64,000 nucleotides of DNA from Malania oleifera (GCF_029873635.1 NC_080417.1:31050214-31114213); one strand, 5' to 3'. Positions 24,490-38,000 are shown, numbered from the stretch's first letter. Program-made: numbers and translations. The notes: generated from the letters alone by a model not told the origin.

Positions 24490-26608
24490 TGTAGTGACAT
24501 GGGGAAATTATGGTATTTAAATAATAAAAGAGGGAGGAAAATGGGAATTGAAAAAGGGGGTGACAGCAGGCCTCGTTGATGAACGCTTCGAATTCGTTGA
24601 CGAAGTTGCTTATTGGGCTCATCGACGAGTGCACATTTCGATGACAAGAAAATACCAAGAGGCTATTTTCCCATCTCTGAATTTCGTTGACAAGAAACAA
24701 ACGTTCGTCAACAAACTTCCTTCGTGACTTCGTCGACGAGGTAACGTGGCTCATCGACGAAGGTCAATGTATAAATAGCCCTAATCCGGATTTTAGCGCA
24801 GATTTTTAACCCAAAACAAATTCTCTCTCTCTCCACTTCGATTTCCACTCCTCTCTAATTTTCTGGGCTAGATTTTCATCGGTTCGACGATCTGAGGTCA
24901 CCACGACACTCTTGGGAGCGTTCTTTTCAAATCTTCTAGAGTGGATCGCTGGTTGGGCTAACTTGAACTCCATCCCAGATTCGGGGTAAGGTTTTATATT
25001 CAGTATTTGACTTTCCTGCAGTTGTAGAAAATGTAGTAGTCAAAGAAATACTGAATTTCTGTTCTGAGAGATGTTGTTTTCAGGGTATTGAACAAGGAAC
25101 CCTATAGGTGCAGGACTGGTTGTCGTAGGGGCTTTTCAAAAGTCAGGTAAGGGGATAAACTAAACTAATTGTTTTTATGAAAATATATGAATAATTTTAC
25201 AGCATTTAATTTCAGGAAAATATTATATATATATATATATATATATATTAGCATTATGTTTAGGAAATTACTGTAGTAAATGATGATATGTTTTAAATAT
25301 GTGTAAAACCCATTTTGTATGGCATAAGTAGAATTTATTATGAATTACTGCTTTCTGGAAAAATGTTAAATGATACAAAGTTTTACTATGATATACCGGC
25401 ATAGAAGCCAAGAGTTTTTATATGGTATATCGGCGTACGAGCCGAGAGTTTTATATGATACACTAGCGTACAGGCCGAGGATGTTCTCACATGATATGCC
25501 GGTGCATGGTCCAAGCCTTTTATATGATATGTCGACGTATGGGCTGAGCCTTTTATTTAATATGTGATACGGCATATGGGCCGTGATTGATAAAATATGA
25601 AATGCCGATGTTAGGGCCGAAGATTTTCATAATATGTTATGAAATGTGATATGATGATATTGATTTGACAATTATTATTATGGAATAGCAATGTATCACA
25701 ATTTAAAATATGTTATATATTATTAGAACCTGGTTGGCTTGGTTTAAGCTTACACGAGCACGGTACTGTAGCTATGTGATCGTGATCATTATCATGTTAG
25801 TGTTATCGCTGTCGTACGAGACAGCGGGAGGATGGATAGTCGATGTGGTTTATTGTAATGTTGGCGCCCCTGGTGTACGGACCAAGTCTAGCAGACCCAT
25901 CGTACTTAGAGACTTTTGCTTTTGACTTGACAGTGGTCGGCCAGCCATTGTCAGGTCCCGCCTTCGGGCCACACAACCCAGTCATGTGGGGTTAAGACAT
26001 GACACTAGCCAGCTAACCTTCCAAGGTTGTTTTTGTATTATTATTGTATGAGATGAGTTATGTTTATGGAAATCCAATATGTTCTATCATGATATGATTA
26101 TATATGTTTTCCCAGATATGATACGGACAGTTTCACTAAATATGTCTATGTATGGTTTTATGTATAACACGAAAATACTCATATTGCCACACACTGGTAT
26201 TAGTTTATTTCCCTTACTAAGAGGTGCCTCGCCCCAAATTATATGAACATTTTAGGAGCCTTAGATAGGAGAGCGGATAAAGCTCTGCGGCGCTAAAGTT
26301 CATTAGTCATACCCTATCTGAAAGGTAAGTCTTTTACTAGGGTCAGATGGATTTTTTTTGGGTGACAACCCTAGGACTGGTTTTGATTGTTTTGGGATGT
26401 ATACAATGGAAGTAGTAAACTCTGGTATTGTGTTGAATGGTAATATGAGATGTATATGATTTTATTTTTCCTATTACTTAGGCTTCTGTGGTATATTTCT
26501 GATGTATCTTTGGTACCCACAGGTTCAGGTTGATTATGATCTGCTAGGTTTATTATATCGGTTTTTTATTATCATGGGAAAAAAATGGTAAATAAGCAGG
26601 TCGTTACA
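24490..26608 (+). mobile_element. Family C solo LTR C1, TSD GATGT
   Basis: 2119 bp, from TGTAGTGACATGG to GCAGGTCGTTACA. The exact 5-bp repeat GATGT lies at 24485-24489 and 26609-26613. TCGTCGACGA-like motifs at 24575-24765 precede TATAAATA at 24770-24777, then a CT-rich leader, 'cggggtaagg' at about 24984 and 'tcaggtaagggg' at about 25143. No PBS or coding region is present, so it is a solo LTR. It lies within the family C 5' LTR (C0), an LTR inside an LTR of its own family. Confidence 0.85.
25388..25640. repeat. Tandem repeat inside LTR C1
   Basis: About six or seven diverged units of 35-45 bp with the core 'tatatgatatgccggcgtacgg' then 'gccgag'. Unit starts are near 25388, 25427, 25466, 25505, 25543 and 25585. 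The same array is present in LTR C2, where gypsy B has inserted inside it (31796-31834 and 40688-40880). Confidence 0.8.
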
Positions 26609-26742
26609 GATGTACTATAAGATGTTTTACCAGCTAAATTTCGTTTCATTATTTGTCAGTATAATATGTTTGTAAGCTTAGTTATCACACACTAGTAATA
26701 ACATTTTTCGTCTTACTGAGCGTTGTCTCATCCCAGTGATTT

Positions 26743-29700
26743 TGTAACGACCTGCTACTTATATAACATTTTTTTTCCATCTATACATATATAACATAAT
26801 TACCATCTATCTGAGATAGTACTAATAACATCCCAGGCTCAAAGGAGTACTGAGGAAACTCTATACATCATACATATCTAAACAATAGTATACAAGAAAC
26901 TGTAATCTGTTATATACAATATCATAAAACTATAAATCTCATAGTGTATGTGTTAGCTTTACCGTGATCCCAAGAGGGGGGGTGAATTGGTATTTTTAAA
27001 ATTTAACCCCTAGGTATTCCTCCTAACAGCAGTATGTTCACAATCCTATGGTCAATCTAATGCGAATAATATAAATATATCAGAAATTAAATGAAGCAAT
27101 TTAATTAATCACACAAGCACCAGAAAGCAATAAATAAAGGGTGACACACAGATATGCTATCGAGGTTCAGCCAACTGCCTGCGTCCCCGCCTTGGCTAAC
27201 CAGCACAAGGATTATCACACTAACTTGCTCACTTAAACCGGTGGAGCGGCACCTATACAAACCAGGTCAAATTATCACAGGGTTGACCTACAACCTTTAC
27301 ACCAATCCTTACCGGGCTGGATTACCGCCCCCTCAGGCCACACCTGGAATCTCTCAGATATACAATCGAAAGGTACAATATACGGGTGCTTTCATGTAAA
27401 GCAGATTTGTACCACAAATGCGCACAATATCAAATACACCACAGATGATTTAATAATGTAAGCTCAGTGTGGTCTAAGTAGTTCAACTCTCAAATAGATT
27501 TTCTATCAGTGTAGTACGTACGTGAGAGTGTCAATAATAATCTGTGTATTTCAAAATATTCAATCAAACGTGTTCACACAGAGTATCAAGCCTTAAGAAT
27601 ATCAACTCATAGAGTATCTTAATCATGTGAATATGTATATGCTTGGATTGCAAAGTAGATAATCTTTGTATTCAGCAAATGATATATACTTGAATAAATA
27701 TTGCCACAAAGATTAATGTAACAAACACGAATATCTTTTCACAAATATTTCAATAAAGATTTCAGAAGATATTTGAGTAGGTCTGAAAATATTTTTGCAA
27801 GCCAAAACCAAATACAAACCTCCTAAGTTATTGCAATGAGAATGCAACACTAGGAAGTTTAACACAAGTCTTCTTAGGGTAGGCTTATTAGAAAAGCCAC
27901 CTAAGAATACTTAGGTTATGCTCTCAAAGAAAAATTAATTCAAATACACAATAAATGAGAGAGCAAACCTTCTAAGCAATAACACTCAATACTTACAAAT
28001 GATGTAGATAGATGAAGAAGGTAAGCTTGAGTGGATTTTCAAAGAGTATGAGCAATGGGAAATATTTAGCTTGAGAGAGAGATTTTGATTTTGGTTTTTG
28101 CTAATCCACACTTAATTCTCCCAAATGAAATAGTATATATAGACATACAAAAATATTTGACCGTTGGGGACCTATTAGGGATTGTTGGAAAAGTTTAATG
28201 ACACTTAAACCATTTTAACTCTGTTTCAAAATTATTTATCCGCGGTAAAAATTATGGCAACCCGAGAGGTCCAGTCAACCAGAAATGTTTCGGTTGATCA
28301 AGTCTCAAATGGTTCGGTCGACCAGGGAAATATTGAACTAAGGGCACGGTCAACCAGGAGAGAGCGATTTCCCAATTTTCTGAGTTTTGGTCGACCAAGG
28401 CATTTTGAACTACCTGGTTCGGTCGACCAGACCGCTGGAATTTCTCCCGAGGACCCTCCGGTCGACCAGGTAGTTGTAGTACAAAAGTGGTCGGTCGACC
28501 AGATGGTCAAACTTTTGACCCAAGGAGGTTTCGGTCGACCAGGGCTTTTTGAACTACCTGGTTCGGTCGACCAGGTGGTCAAAAAGTTGACCAAAAAGGG
28601 TTTCGGTCAACTGAGGCTTTTTGAACTATTCTGGTTCGGTCGACAAAGGCCTTAGTCAACTATTGACCCAGGCCTGGTTTCGGTCAACTAGGCCAAAATG
28701 AACTAAATGTGTTGGTCGACCGAAAGTGCACCATGTGTGCATTTCGGTCCAATCTTGAAGCATATAAACCCTATTCAAGTGCCTAACAAACAAATGTGTA
28801 TATGTGAGTGTCCTAGGGTCACTTGGGGTCCAATTTGAAGACACCAAAAAAGTTTGATGTCAGTCGACCGACCTAAGGTCATGCTAAGGTCATTTTGCAT
28901 TATGATTTGATTTGAGCTTACAAGATAAAACATGCATGTGTTGTGTGTGCTTATTACAAATCAAATGTCCTAATTACTATTACAGACCAAATAGATCACT
29001 AAATATATTACAACTGAAAATACGAACTGGTCTTCAAGCTTTGAGCTTTCTCGTGCCATTGATGATATGCGAATATATACTTGCACATGAGCTAAATATT
29101 TATTAAATACAGGAGTATTTGTCATCATCAAAACCGGGCGTGACCTATAAGGTCAACAGTATGTAAATATTACAAAATACCCAGTGACATCACCAAAACC
29201 TGGAATCTGCCCCAAACCACTGGTATCGTAAAAACACCTTCCCTTCCAGTATGGGCAGTGCAAGATAATCTCTACCCGCGAGCTTGATCTGCTCGCCTAG
29301 CTGGAGCTCTTGAAAAAATTAGTAAGTCACTGAGATAATACAACGCTTGGTAAGAGGAAATATGCTATTACTAGTGTGTGGCGGCTGAGTTGCACATTTA
29401 ATATACTGAAATAATATTGATACTATAAAATGAGTAAGTTGATATATTGTACAAAACACATGTAATGTAGTTTAAAATACAACTGTGTATTTGAATTGCT
29501 ATCTGTACATACTGCTAAATGATAATATAAGTTGCTGCTGTATGATACTATACATAGGAACTTCTGCTAATACCCTAGAATCTGTATGTCATGATTTAAC
29601 CCCTCATGACAGGGTTGTGCGGCCCGTAGGCTGGACTTACTCTGGCTGGCCTACTAAGCAAGTCAATCTATCTCTATCATCTGATAATCTAGCCCACTGC

Positions 29701-30141
29701 AATCTCTCCGGACAATCTCCAAATCTAACATCATCTAACTGGCCACCTCAACCCAGCTTGCTAGGGAGACTGCAATCTCTCTTGGCATGGTTAGACGGAA
29801 TCCACATACTATCTAAGTTATTTGGTTGCACTCTATCTGTAATAGTAACGATAGCGTGCTCTGCTATCTATATCTATCTGAAATTTTCACAGAGTTCTGA
29901 TATAGTGTAATATTGTATACATATATAAATATATATTTATCTTACTGCTTTTAACATGATTTCAAAATAACCATAACACTATAATCTAAGCTGTAATATT
30001 AGAATTATCTGAATGAAAATTTTATAATATCTGTCTGAAATATCTGTAATATCTTTCTGAAATATCAGTAATATCTTTCTGTAATATCTGTAACATCTGG
30101 CTATAATATCTGTAATTTCTTTCTGATATGTTTGTAATTTT
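26743..30141 (-). mobile_element. Family C solo LTR C3, truncated copy in duplication unit 1
   Basis: Minus-strand family C LTR. Its 3' end is at 26743 (plus strand TGTAACGACCTGC), with GATTT before it at 26738-26742. Copy S4 interrupts it at 26951-29158, and it stops at the duplication breakpoint about 30141. The intact counterpart is 41999-44175. Landmarks shared with other family C LTRs on the minus strand include 'ccacacactagtaata' and the complement of 'tcatgaggggttaaatcatg'. Confidence 0.75.
26951..29158 (-). mobile_element. Family S copia solo LTR (copy S4), TSD GTATG
   Basis: 2208 bp, plus-strand termini TGTTAGCT and GGTCAACA. The exact 5-bp repeat GTATG lies at 26946-26950 and 29159-29163. 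The uninterrupted site (a single GTATG) is present in the other duplication unit at 42204-42208, which proves the boundaries. Near-terminal 'cccaagagggggggtgaatt' and the 'cgaggttcagcc' block (27161) match S2 and S3. Positions 28254-28870 contain over a dozen GGTCGACC-type palindromes. It has no coding region; the 133-codon frame at 28254-28655 is made of these repeats. Confidence 0.9.
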
Positions 30142-30370
30142 TGTACCCTAGTTTTGTACAGACTCTAGTATGGTATGTTATATAGATAGACGAAACATTT
30201 TCCGCTGCGTAACTGATGAGTATAGATGTATATGTGTATGTGTATAGGGCATTTGTGTACCCCACGGGGTCAAACCCTTTTATTGTATTGTATCCTGTAA
30301 GTTTTAATTGATACAAAGATAGGCTAGGTTACTTTAATCACACCTGGATCCATCTGCGGGTTCGGGGCGT

Positions 30371-30850
30371 GATAGTGCCACGGAGTTTGTGTCAGGGCTG
30401 GGTTGAGGAGTAGTAGAGTGCAGTTTGACTTATCCTGGTAGGCCAACCAATGTTAAGTCTCGCCTACGGACCGCACAACCATGTCATGAGGGATTAAATT
30501 ATGATGTACAGTTTCCCAGGGTATTATCACAATTATATTTATGTATATAGATTTACAAAACAACGGCAGATATTCTATAATACTAGAATTATGAATAAAT
30601 AGTACTCAGAGATAGTGCCACGGGGTTTGTGTCAAGGCTGGGTTGAGGAGTAGTAGAGTGCAGTTTGACTTATCCTGGTAGGCCAACCAGTGTTAAGTCT
30701 CGCCTACGGACCGCACAACCATGTCATGAGGGATTAAATTATGATGTATAGTTTCCCAGGATATTATCACAATTATATTTATGTATATAGATTTACAAAA
30801 CAACGGCAGATATTCTATAGTACTAGAATTATGAATAAATAGTACTCAGA
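30371..30850. repeat. 240-bp direct tandem duplication
   Basis: 'gatagtgccacgg' recurs exactly 240 bp apart (30371 and 30611), and the two 240-bp units are almost identical by eye. Only one copy is present at the matching place in unit 1 (24215 onward), so this arose after the large duplication. Confidence 0.9.
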
Positions 30851-31617
30851 GATCTCAGCTATTTTAAACTATATGAGTGTATGATGTTGTAGTGACATGG
30901 GGAAATTATGGTATTTAAATAGTAAAATAGGGAGGAAAATGCAAATTGAAAAAGGGGTTGATAGTAGGCCTCATCGACGAATGCTTCGAATTCGTCGATG
31001 AAGTGGCTTATTGGGCTCATTGACGAGGGCGCGTTTCGACGACGAGAAAACACCAAGAGGCTATTTTCCCATATCTGAATTTCATCAACGAGAAACAAAC
31101 GTTCGTCAACGAACTTCCTTCGTGACTTCATCAACGAGGTGACGTGGCTCGTCGGCGAAACTCAGTGTATAAATAGCCGTAATTCGGATTTTAGCGTAGA
31201 TTTTTAACCCAAAACAAATTCTGTCTCTCCACTTCGATTTCCACTCCTTCTCTCTAAGTTTCTGGGCCGGATTTTTGTCGGTTCGACGATTTGAGGTCAC
31301 CACGACACTCTTGGGAGAGTTCTCTTCAAATCTGTGGGAGTGGATCGTTGGTGGGGCTAGCTTGAATTCCATCCCAGATTTGAGGTAAGGCATTCTATTC
31401 AGTATTTGACTTTCCTTCAGTTGTAGAAAATGTAGTAGTCGAAGAAATACTGAATTTATGTTCTGAGAGATGTTGTTTTAAGGGTACTGAACAAGGAACC
31501 CTGCAGGTGCAGGACTAGTTGTCGTAAGGGCTTTTCAAAAGTCAGGTAAGGGGATAAACTAAGCTAATTATTTTTATGAAAATATATGTATAATTTTACA
31601 GCATTTAATTTCAGGAA

Positions 31618-31648
<31 letters not shown>

Positions 31649-31834
31649 AATTAGCATTATGTTTGGGAAATTACTGCTGTAAATGATGATATGTTTTAAA
31701 TATGTGTAAGACCCATTTAGTATGGCATAAGTAGAATTTATTATGAATTATTGCTTTCTGGGAAAATGTTAAACGATACAAAGTTTTACTATAATATACC
31801 GGCGTACGGGCCGAGAGTTTTTATATGGTATATC

Positions 31835-33764
31835 TGTAAGAACCCAAACCGTGATAAAGGGGTTAAATAAATAGGAGAGGGGCAAATTGGGAATTTGGCA
31901 CATTTTGTCGACGAACCTAGAATTCGTCAACGAAACCTTTGTTCTTCTCGTCAACGAAATTCAGAGACTCGTTGACGAAGAGAAGACGAGGAGTCTCGAA
32001 AAAACCTGAGATCCCAGATTTGTCGACGAGGCCATCGATTTGTCGACGAAGTCAATGAAAGATTCGTCGACGAGAACACCATTTTGTCGACCAAATTGCT
32101 CGAGGTCAAAGGCCTATAAATAGAAATTCCTTTACTTCCTCACTAAGAAACTTAAATTTTTATCTCTCTCTCTCTCTCTAAACCTCTCCCTACTCTCTCT
32201 CTCTCTCTCTAGATTTCTTCGCTGATCGTTGATGGAATCGGAAATCTGAAGTTACCACAAGGATTGTGGAAGGATTCTCTACAATTTCTATGGATCGAAA
32301 TCTCGTTTCGGAGATTTTGGGGTTTCAGTATAAAATCGAGGTAAGGCTTGGTTTTCAATTCTGATTTTGTAGTTTTGTAGGTAACTGTCTTGTGAGTATA
32401 TTTTGTATTTTGATTTGTAGATTTTTGAACTCGATTCGCTGTTTAGGAGCCTTGGAGTTCGGGATTTGGTATCCGGGGAAAAGGTAAGGGGAACTATGTT
32501 TATATTGGTTATTTTTGAAATCGAACTCGGTGGAACTGTGGTCCACGGTCCTGTGTGTGTTTTGACTACTCATTTGGGGGGGATCTAATAGGGAAAACTA
32601 TGGGTTTTTCATTATTACATTTTTGGGAAAAGGGGGCGACGAGCTGCATCCCTGGTTTTGTTGAAAACCGAGTATATGTGTGATTTATACTGTGATATTG
32701 GGATGGTCGTGCCTTGACTTGTTTAAACTGTATTTGTTTGAAAAACCATGATTTAAATTACCAAATGGGTGTGGTTTGTTTGGTTATATGAGCATTCATG
32801 TGTGTGTGATATGTTGAAATGCTAGTAGGAAAGCGGTTCCGAAATTATTTCAAGTAGTGAGAGTGTTCGGATCTATATCCGAGGGCGTGTATTTTATCGC
32901 CTGCCATGTGGGCAAGAGTGTCCGGCTCTATATCTGAGGGCTTGTGTTTATCGCCTGCCACGTAGGCAAGAGTGTTCGGCTCTATATCCAAGGGCGTGAG
33001 CCTATACCTGCAGATCAGACCGAAGGGTGTGGATCCACCAGTTAACGCCGGTACGATGCCATGGGAGTCGAGGACTAGCCATGTGCCAGTGGCGCAGTGC
33101 TTCGTGGGTTGGTTTCGAGCCAACGTCGTATGTCGCGGGACAGCTTTGGGCCGATGGGTGTGATGACACCAGGATTGTTGATCATGTGTTTGTGTATGGG
33201 TGCGTGTGTGCACTGTGGAAACTTGTGTATGTGTGCATGTATGCACTGTGAAAATTAGTACTGGAATGCATTTAACTGCGTGTATGTTGTATCATGATAA
33301 CACTCAAATTCCACACACCGATATAACATGTGTTCTCCCTTACTGAGAGGTGTCTCACCCCTACTGTACGTACATTTTTACAGGTCCTTCGAGTAACTGG
33401 AACTAGCATCCTGGTGTAGGAGCGTAGTGGCCGGTGTACTGCATTTAGTGCTTGGGTAAATGCTTGGACTGTATTTTTGGTGGGTTTCCATTTTAAGATG
33501 TATTTGGGCACCCAGTTTGTACGTTTTGATAGAGCCATGTTTTTCTCTTGTATAGACTCTGGTATGGTATTGTATATGATGTTATAGAATGACCTCTTTC
33601 CGCTGCGTATATGTTGGTGATTGGATGTGTATAGGGTGCCTGGGAACCCCACAGGGTCAGACCCTCATCCATTATACTGTATCTTTGGATGTTTAATCGG
33701 ATACAAGGACGGGTTAGATTACATTCTCACCCTTGGGTCCCATTTCGTGGTTCAGGGCATGACA
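31835..33764 (+). repeat. Gypsy B 5' LTR
   Basis: TGTAAGAACC to GGCATGACA. The U3 has about eight TCGTCGACGA-like palindromes at 31907-32095, then TATAAATA at 32115-32122, a CT-rich leader and 'gaggtaaggcttgg' at about 32338. A second donor-like 'aaaaggtaagggg' lies at 32479. Three units of about 57 bp containing 'tctatatccgaggg' lie at 32859-33000. Confidence 0.9.
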
Positions 33765-33766
33765 AC

Positions 33767-33779
33767 TTGGTATCAGAGC
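33767..33779 (+). other. Gypsy B primer binding site
   Basis: TTGGTATCAGAGC, two bases after the LTR end; complementary to initiator tRNA-Met. Confidence 0.9.
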
Positions 33780-34088
33780 TAACCAGGTTACTAGATCTTG
33801 TAGACTTGGTTAGGCTTAGTTATGAGTACATACCAAAGTATAGGATGTGGATATGGGTAGAGTTGGTTGAGGGTGGTTTGGTTGCTAAACCGGGATTTGT
33901 CAATAGTATTCTGTGTTTTTCCTAGGATGACAATTCCAGTAAAAGCAGGGCAGATCATTGATGACTTTCGTGTCGGTGTGATAGGACAGACCTAGACCTG
34001 GCAGGGAGTAGTTAACACGATTAGTGTAGATCATTGTGTTAATTGTATGTGTTGTAGGGATACTGATAGATTCCTATTGTGCAGCAGA

Positions 34089-35043
34089 ATTGAGCCCAAG
34101 GATAATGACCTGGGAAGTGGCTCGAAGGAGACTGCGAGTGATGAGTCTCCTTCTGTGCCTCGAGGTTTGATGAGGAAGGTATTACGGGAGATCGGGCGGA
34201 GTGTGAGGAGATGCGAGCACTCTCCTACTGCTGCGAGGTGCACCATTAAGAGGTTCACATGCATGCATCCTCCGACGTTCTCTAGAGGACCTGACCCAAC
34301 GATAACAGAGGACTGGATGGAGAAGACTGAGAGGATTCTGGAAGTCCTGCAGTGCACGGATAGGCAGCGAGTCCTCTATGCTACTTTCTAGCTGTCTGAG
34401 GAGGCGAGTCGATGGTGGACTACAGTGAGTCTTCTAGAGAAGTAGAGAGCCAGTTCTAAAGAGATGTCATGGAGTCGTGATGCGAAGGCAGATGAGTTTA
34501 CTGCGCTGACTCAGGGGAGTTTGACGGTGCAGGGGTATGCGGCTCGTTACATAGAGCTGTCCCGCTTTGCACCATGTATGATCTTGAGCGAGTATGAGAA
34601 GACTCAGAGGTTCAAGAAGGGTTTGAGGAGGGATATCCGCAGATTGGTGGGTATGCTTCAGATCCATGAGTTCTCAGTGTTGGTGGATAAAGCCACGATG
34701 ATCGAGACTGGTATCCGAGAGGACGAGGTGGATCGGGAATCGAGGAAGAGGACAGTACCTTCTGGTTCTCAGACAGGACCTCATCAGGGATCGTGAAAGA
34801 AGAGGAGCAAGGGCTTGGGTTATCGTCAGAATACCGAGCTCCAGGACTCTCAGATGAACTAGACTAGTGATCGTTGCACCAGATGCCACAAGTGGCACGA
34901 GGGTGAGTGTCGGTCGTTTGGGGGTAACTGCTACAATTGTGGCCAGCCAAGCCACATGTCTCGTGATTGTCAGGCACCGAAGCGAGATGTGCCTGCATTC
35001 AATGGGAACCAAGGGAGCAATCAGATACCTCGGGGAACCATTT
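34089..35043 (+). pseudogene. Gypsy B gag (start codon lost, stops)
   Basis: Homologous to gypsy A gag. At the position of A's start codon, B reads ATT (34089-34091). Recognisable parts: FTCMHPPTFSRGPDP, EDWMEKTERILEVL, SRWWTTVSLLE, and a complete zinc knuckle CYNCGQPSHMSRDC at 34929-34970. Stops occur near 34389, 34443, 34794, 34861 and 35041. A short deletion appears between LLEK and the DAKADEF segment, because the stretch matching A's FKEVFFERYF (17665-17695) is missing here. Confidence 0.85.
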
Positions 35044-35049
35044 AGACGA

Positions 35050-38000
35050 ATACAGCTCTAACCAAAGTATACTCTCTTACTCCAGCGGACACTAAGCATA
35101 CAGATAATGTGGTGACAGGTACCTTATTATTGCTTTTGAATAAAGCTTCTATTTTTTTTTATTCGGGTGCGACCCATTCCTTTGTGTCTATGAATTTTAT
35201 GGGTTGGTGTGGGGTTGAGACTTGAGACATGAATGAGGTGTTATCTGTTGTTACACCATCTAGGAATGTATCTTTCTGTAGGAAGATGTTGGTTGACTGC
35301 CCAGTGGAAATTAAGGGGAAGCTGCTACCAGTAAATCTTATTGTATATGACATGTCGGGGTTCGATGTCATTCTGGGGATGGATTGGTTGTTCTCCAGTT
35401 ATGTTGTGATCAACTATCATAAGAAGGTGGTAGTTTTTAGACCACCTAGGGAACAGGAATATGAATTCATGGGATCATGTGTGCGTCCAGTGCCACAGAT
35501 TCTGTCAGCTCTACAGGCAAGGAGGCTACTCTTCGACGGATGTCAGGGGTACCTAGCTTGTGTACAGAAACTGTCATGGAATAAGTTGAGACTCGAGGAC
35601 ATTCGAGTAGTCAGCGAGTTTTCGGATGTGTTTCTAGATGATTTATCCGGTTTACCTCCAGATCGTGAGGTGGATTTTGCAATAGAGTTGCTGCCTGGTA
35701 AGGCACCGATCTCTAAAGCTCCATATCGGATGGCTCCAGTAGAACTTCGGGAGTTGAACAAACAGTTGCAGGAATTCCTGGACAAGGGATTCATTCGACC
35801 TAGTGTTTCTCCCTAGAGAGCTCCAATATTGTTTATGAAGAAGAAGGACGGGTCGATGCGAATGTGCATTGATTTCCGTGAGATTAACAAGGTAACTGTG
35901 AAGAATCGCTATCCTTTACCTCGTACAGATGATCTCTTTAACTAGTTGCAGGGAACGCGAGTCTTTTCGAAGATCGACTTGCGGTCAAGATATCATCAAG
36001 TGAGGATTAGAGGGGAAGATGTAGCAAAAACTGCTTTCCGAACCAGGTATGGCCACTATGAGTTCTTAGTCATGCCTTTTGGGTTGACGAATGCTCCGGC
36101 GGTGTTCATGGATCTGATGAACAGGGTTTTCCATGAGTACCTAGATCGATTTGTAGTGGTGTTCATTGACGACATTCTGGTATACTCGAGGAGTACGGAA
36201 GAGCATGTGGAACATTTAAGGTTAGTGTTACAGATTCTGCGGGAGAAGAAGTTGTATGCTAAACTGAAGAAGTGTGAATTTTGGTTGAGTCAGATTGCGT
36301 TCTTAGGCCATGTGGTTACTGGTGATGGTATATCAATTGATCCTAGCAAGATTGAAGCTGTGGTCAACTGGGTGAGGCCGAAGAATGTGCAGGAGGTTCA
36401 AAGTTTTCTAGGACTGGCGGGTTATTATCGTCGGTTCATAGAGGGTTTCTCTAAACTGTCTGGACCTCTAACACGATTGACCAGGAAAGGAGTCCAGTTT
36501 GAGTGGACCAGTGATTGTGAGCAATGCTTTCAGGAGTTGAAGCACCGGCTAGTTACTGTTCTAGTGTTGACCATTCCTTCGGGGGATAGTGGATTTGTGA
36601 TTTATAGCAACGCGTCTTAAAGGGTATGGGATGTGTGCTAATGCAGCAGGGTAAGGTAGTCGCGTATGCCTCTCGGCAATTGAAAAAGTATGAGAAGAAT
36701 TATCCTACGCACGATTTGGAGTTGGCTGCTGTGGTATATGCACTAAAGATCTGGCGACATTATCTGTACGGGGTGCAGTGTGAGATCTTCACTGACCATA
36801 AGAGCCTCAGGTATTTCTTCACACAAAAGGAGTTGAACATGAGACAGAGGCGTTGGCTAGACTTGATTAAGGACTACGATTGCACGATCAGTTATCACCC
36901 AGGGAAGGCTAATGTGGTAGCTGATGCATTGAGTTGGAAGTCAGGGCCTACGGCTGTATCTACGGTTGTAACTCAATGTCACATCAGATGGGATTTGGAA
37001 AGCTCAGGTATAGAATTGGTGGTTGGTGAGCATCAGGCTTATCTTTCCAGTTTGGTGATCCAACCGACTTTGTTTGAGCGTATAAAAGCCACGCAGGCTA
37101 GTGACGCAGAGTTGGCAGAGGTTAGAGAAATGGTACAGTAGGGACTGGCTACAAAGTTTAACATCTCTGAGGGAGGTGTGTTGAGGTTTCGGACCAGACT
37201 ATGTGTTCCGAACGATGATGAGATTAAAAGGACAATTCTGGAGGAAGCGCATCGTTCTAGGTATACGGTACATCCTGGTGGTACAAAGATGTATCGAGAC
37301 TTGTGTGAGACCCTCTGGTGGTCTGGTATGAAAAGGCAAATTGCTCAGTTCTTGGAGCAGTGTCTAACGTGTCAACAGGTGAAAGCTAAACATTAGAGAC
37401 TAGCAGGGCCGTTGCAGCCTTTGCCTATTCCGGTGTGGAAATGGGAGCATATTTCTATGGATTTTGTGACCAGATTGCCGCCAACGCTTTACGAGCAGAA
37501 TGTTATTTGGGTGATTGTGGATAGATTGACAAAATCTGCTCATTTCATATCGATGAAGGTTAGCTATCCTTTAAGTAGGCTAGTTGATATGTATATGCAT
37601 GAGATTGTGAGAATGCATAGGGTACCAGTGTCCATTGTGTCAGATTAAGACCCAAGTTTACTTTCCGATTCTGGACAAGCTTGCAGAAGGCATTAGGGAC
37701 GAAGCTTACTTTCAGTACAGCGTTCCACCCCCAAACTGATGGACACTCGGAGAGGACGATACAGATATTGGAAGATATGTTGCGAGCTTATGTGTTAGAC
37801 TTCGGTGGTAGCTGGATACAGTTTATGCCACTTGTAGAGTTCTCTTATAACAACAGCTTTCAGTCTAGTATCGCGATGGCACCGTTCCAGGCTTTGTATG
37901 GTTGGTGGTGTCGATCTCCCTTGTGTTGGGATGAGATTGATGAACGTCAGGTGTTAGGACCTGAACTTGTGCAGCAAGCATCTAAGAAGGTGGGTTTGAT

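Larger units (their letters stand above)
23981..30141. repeat. Tandem duplication, unit 1
   Basis: Contains the last 234 bp of the gypsy A 3' LTR, a C0 segment, solo LTR C1, a second C0 segment and part of inverted LTR C3. Excluding the later S4 insertion and its TSD (2213 bp) it is about 3948 bp. Unit 2 follows head to tail at 30142. The join is near 'gtaattt|ttgtaccctag', with only a few bases of possible microhomology. Confidence 0.85.

Noticed and set aside
28254-28655. A 133-codon plus-strand frame rich in Val, Asp, Gln (repeated SVDQ)
   Set aside because: It is produced by the GGTCGACC palindrome array of solo LTR S4, not by a protein gene.
32845-33246. A 133-codon minus-strand frame in the gypsy B LTR, repeated at 39680-40045
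   Set aside because: Antisense of LTR tandem repeats; present only because the LTR is duplicated.
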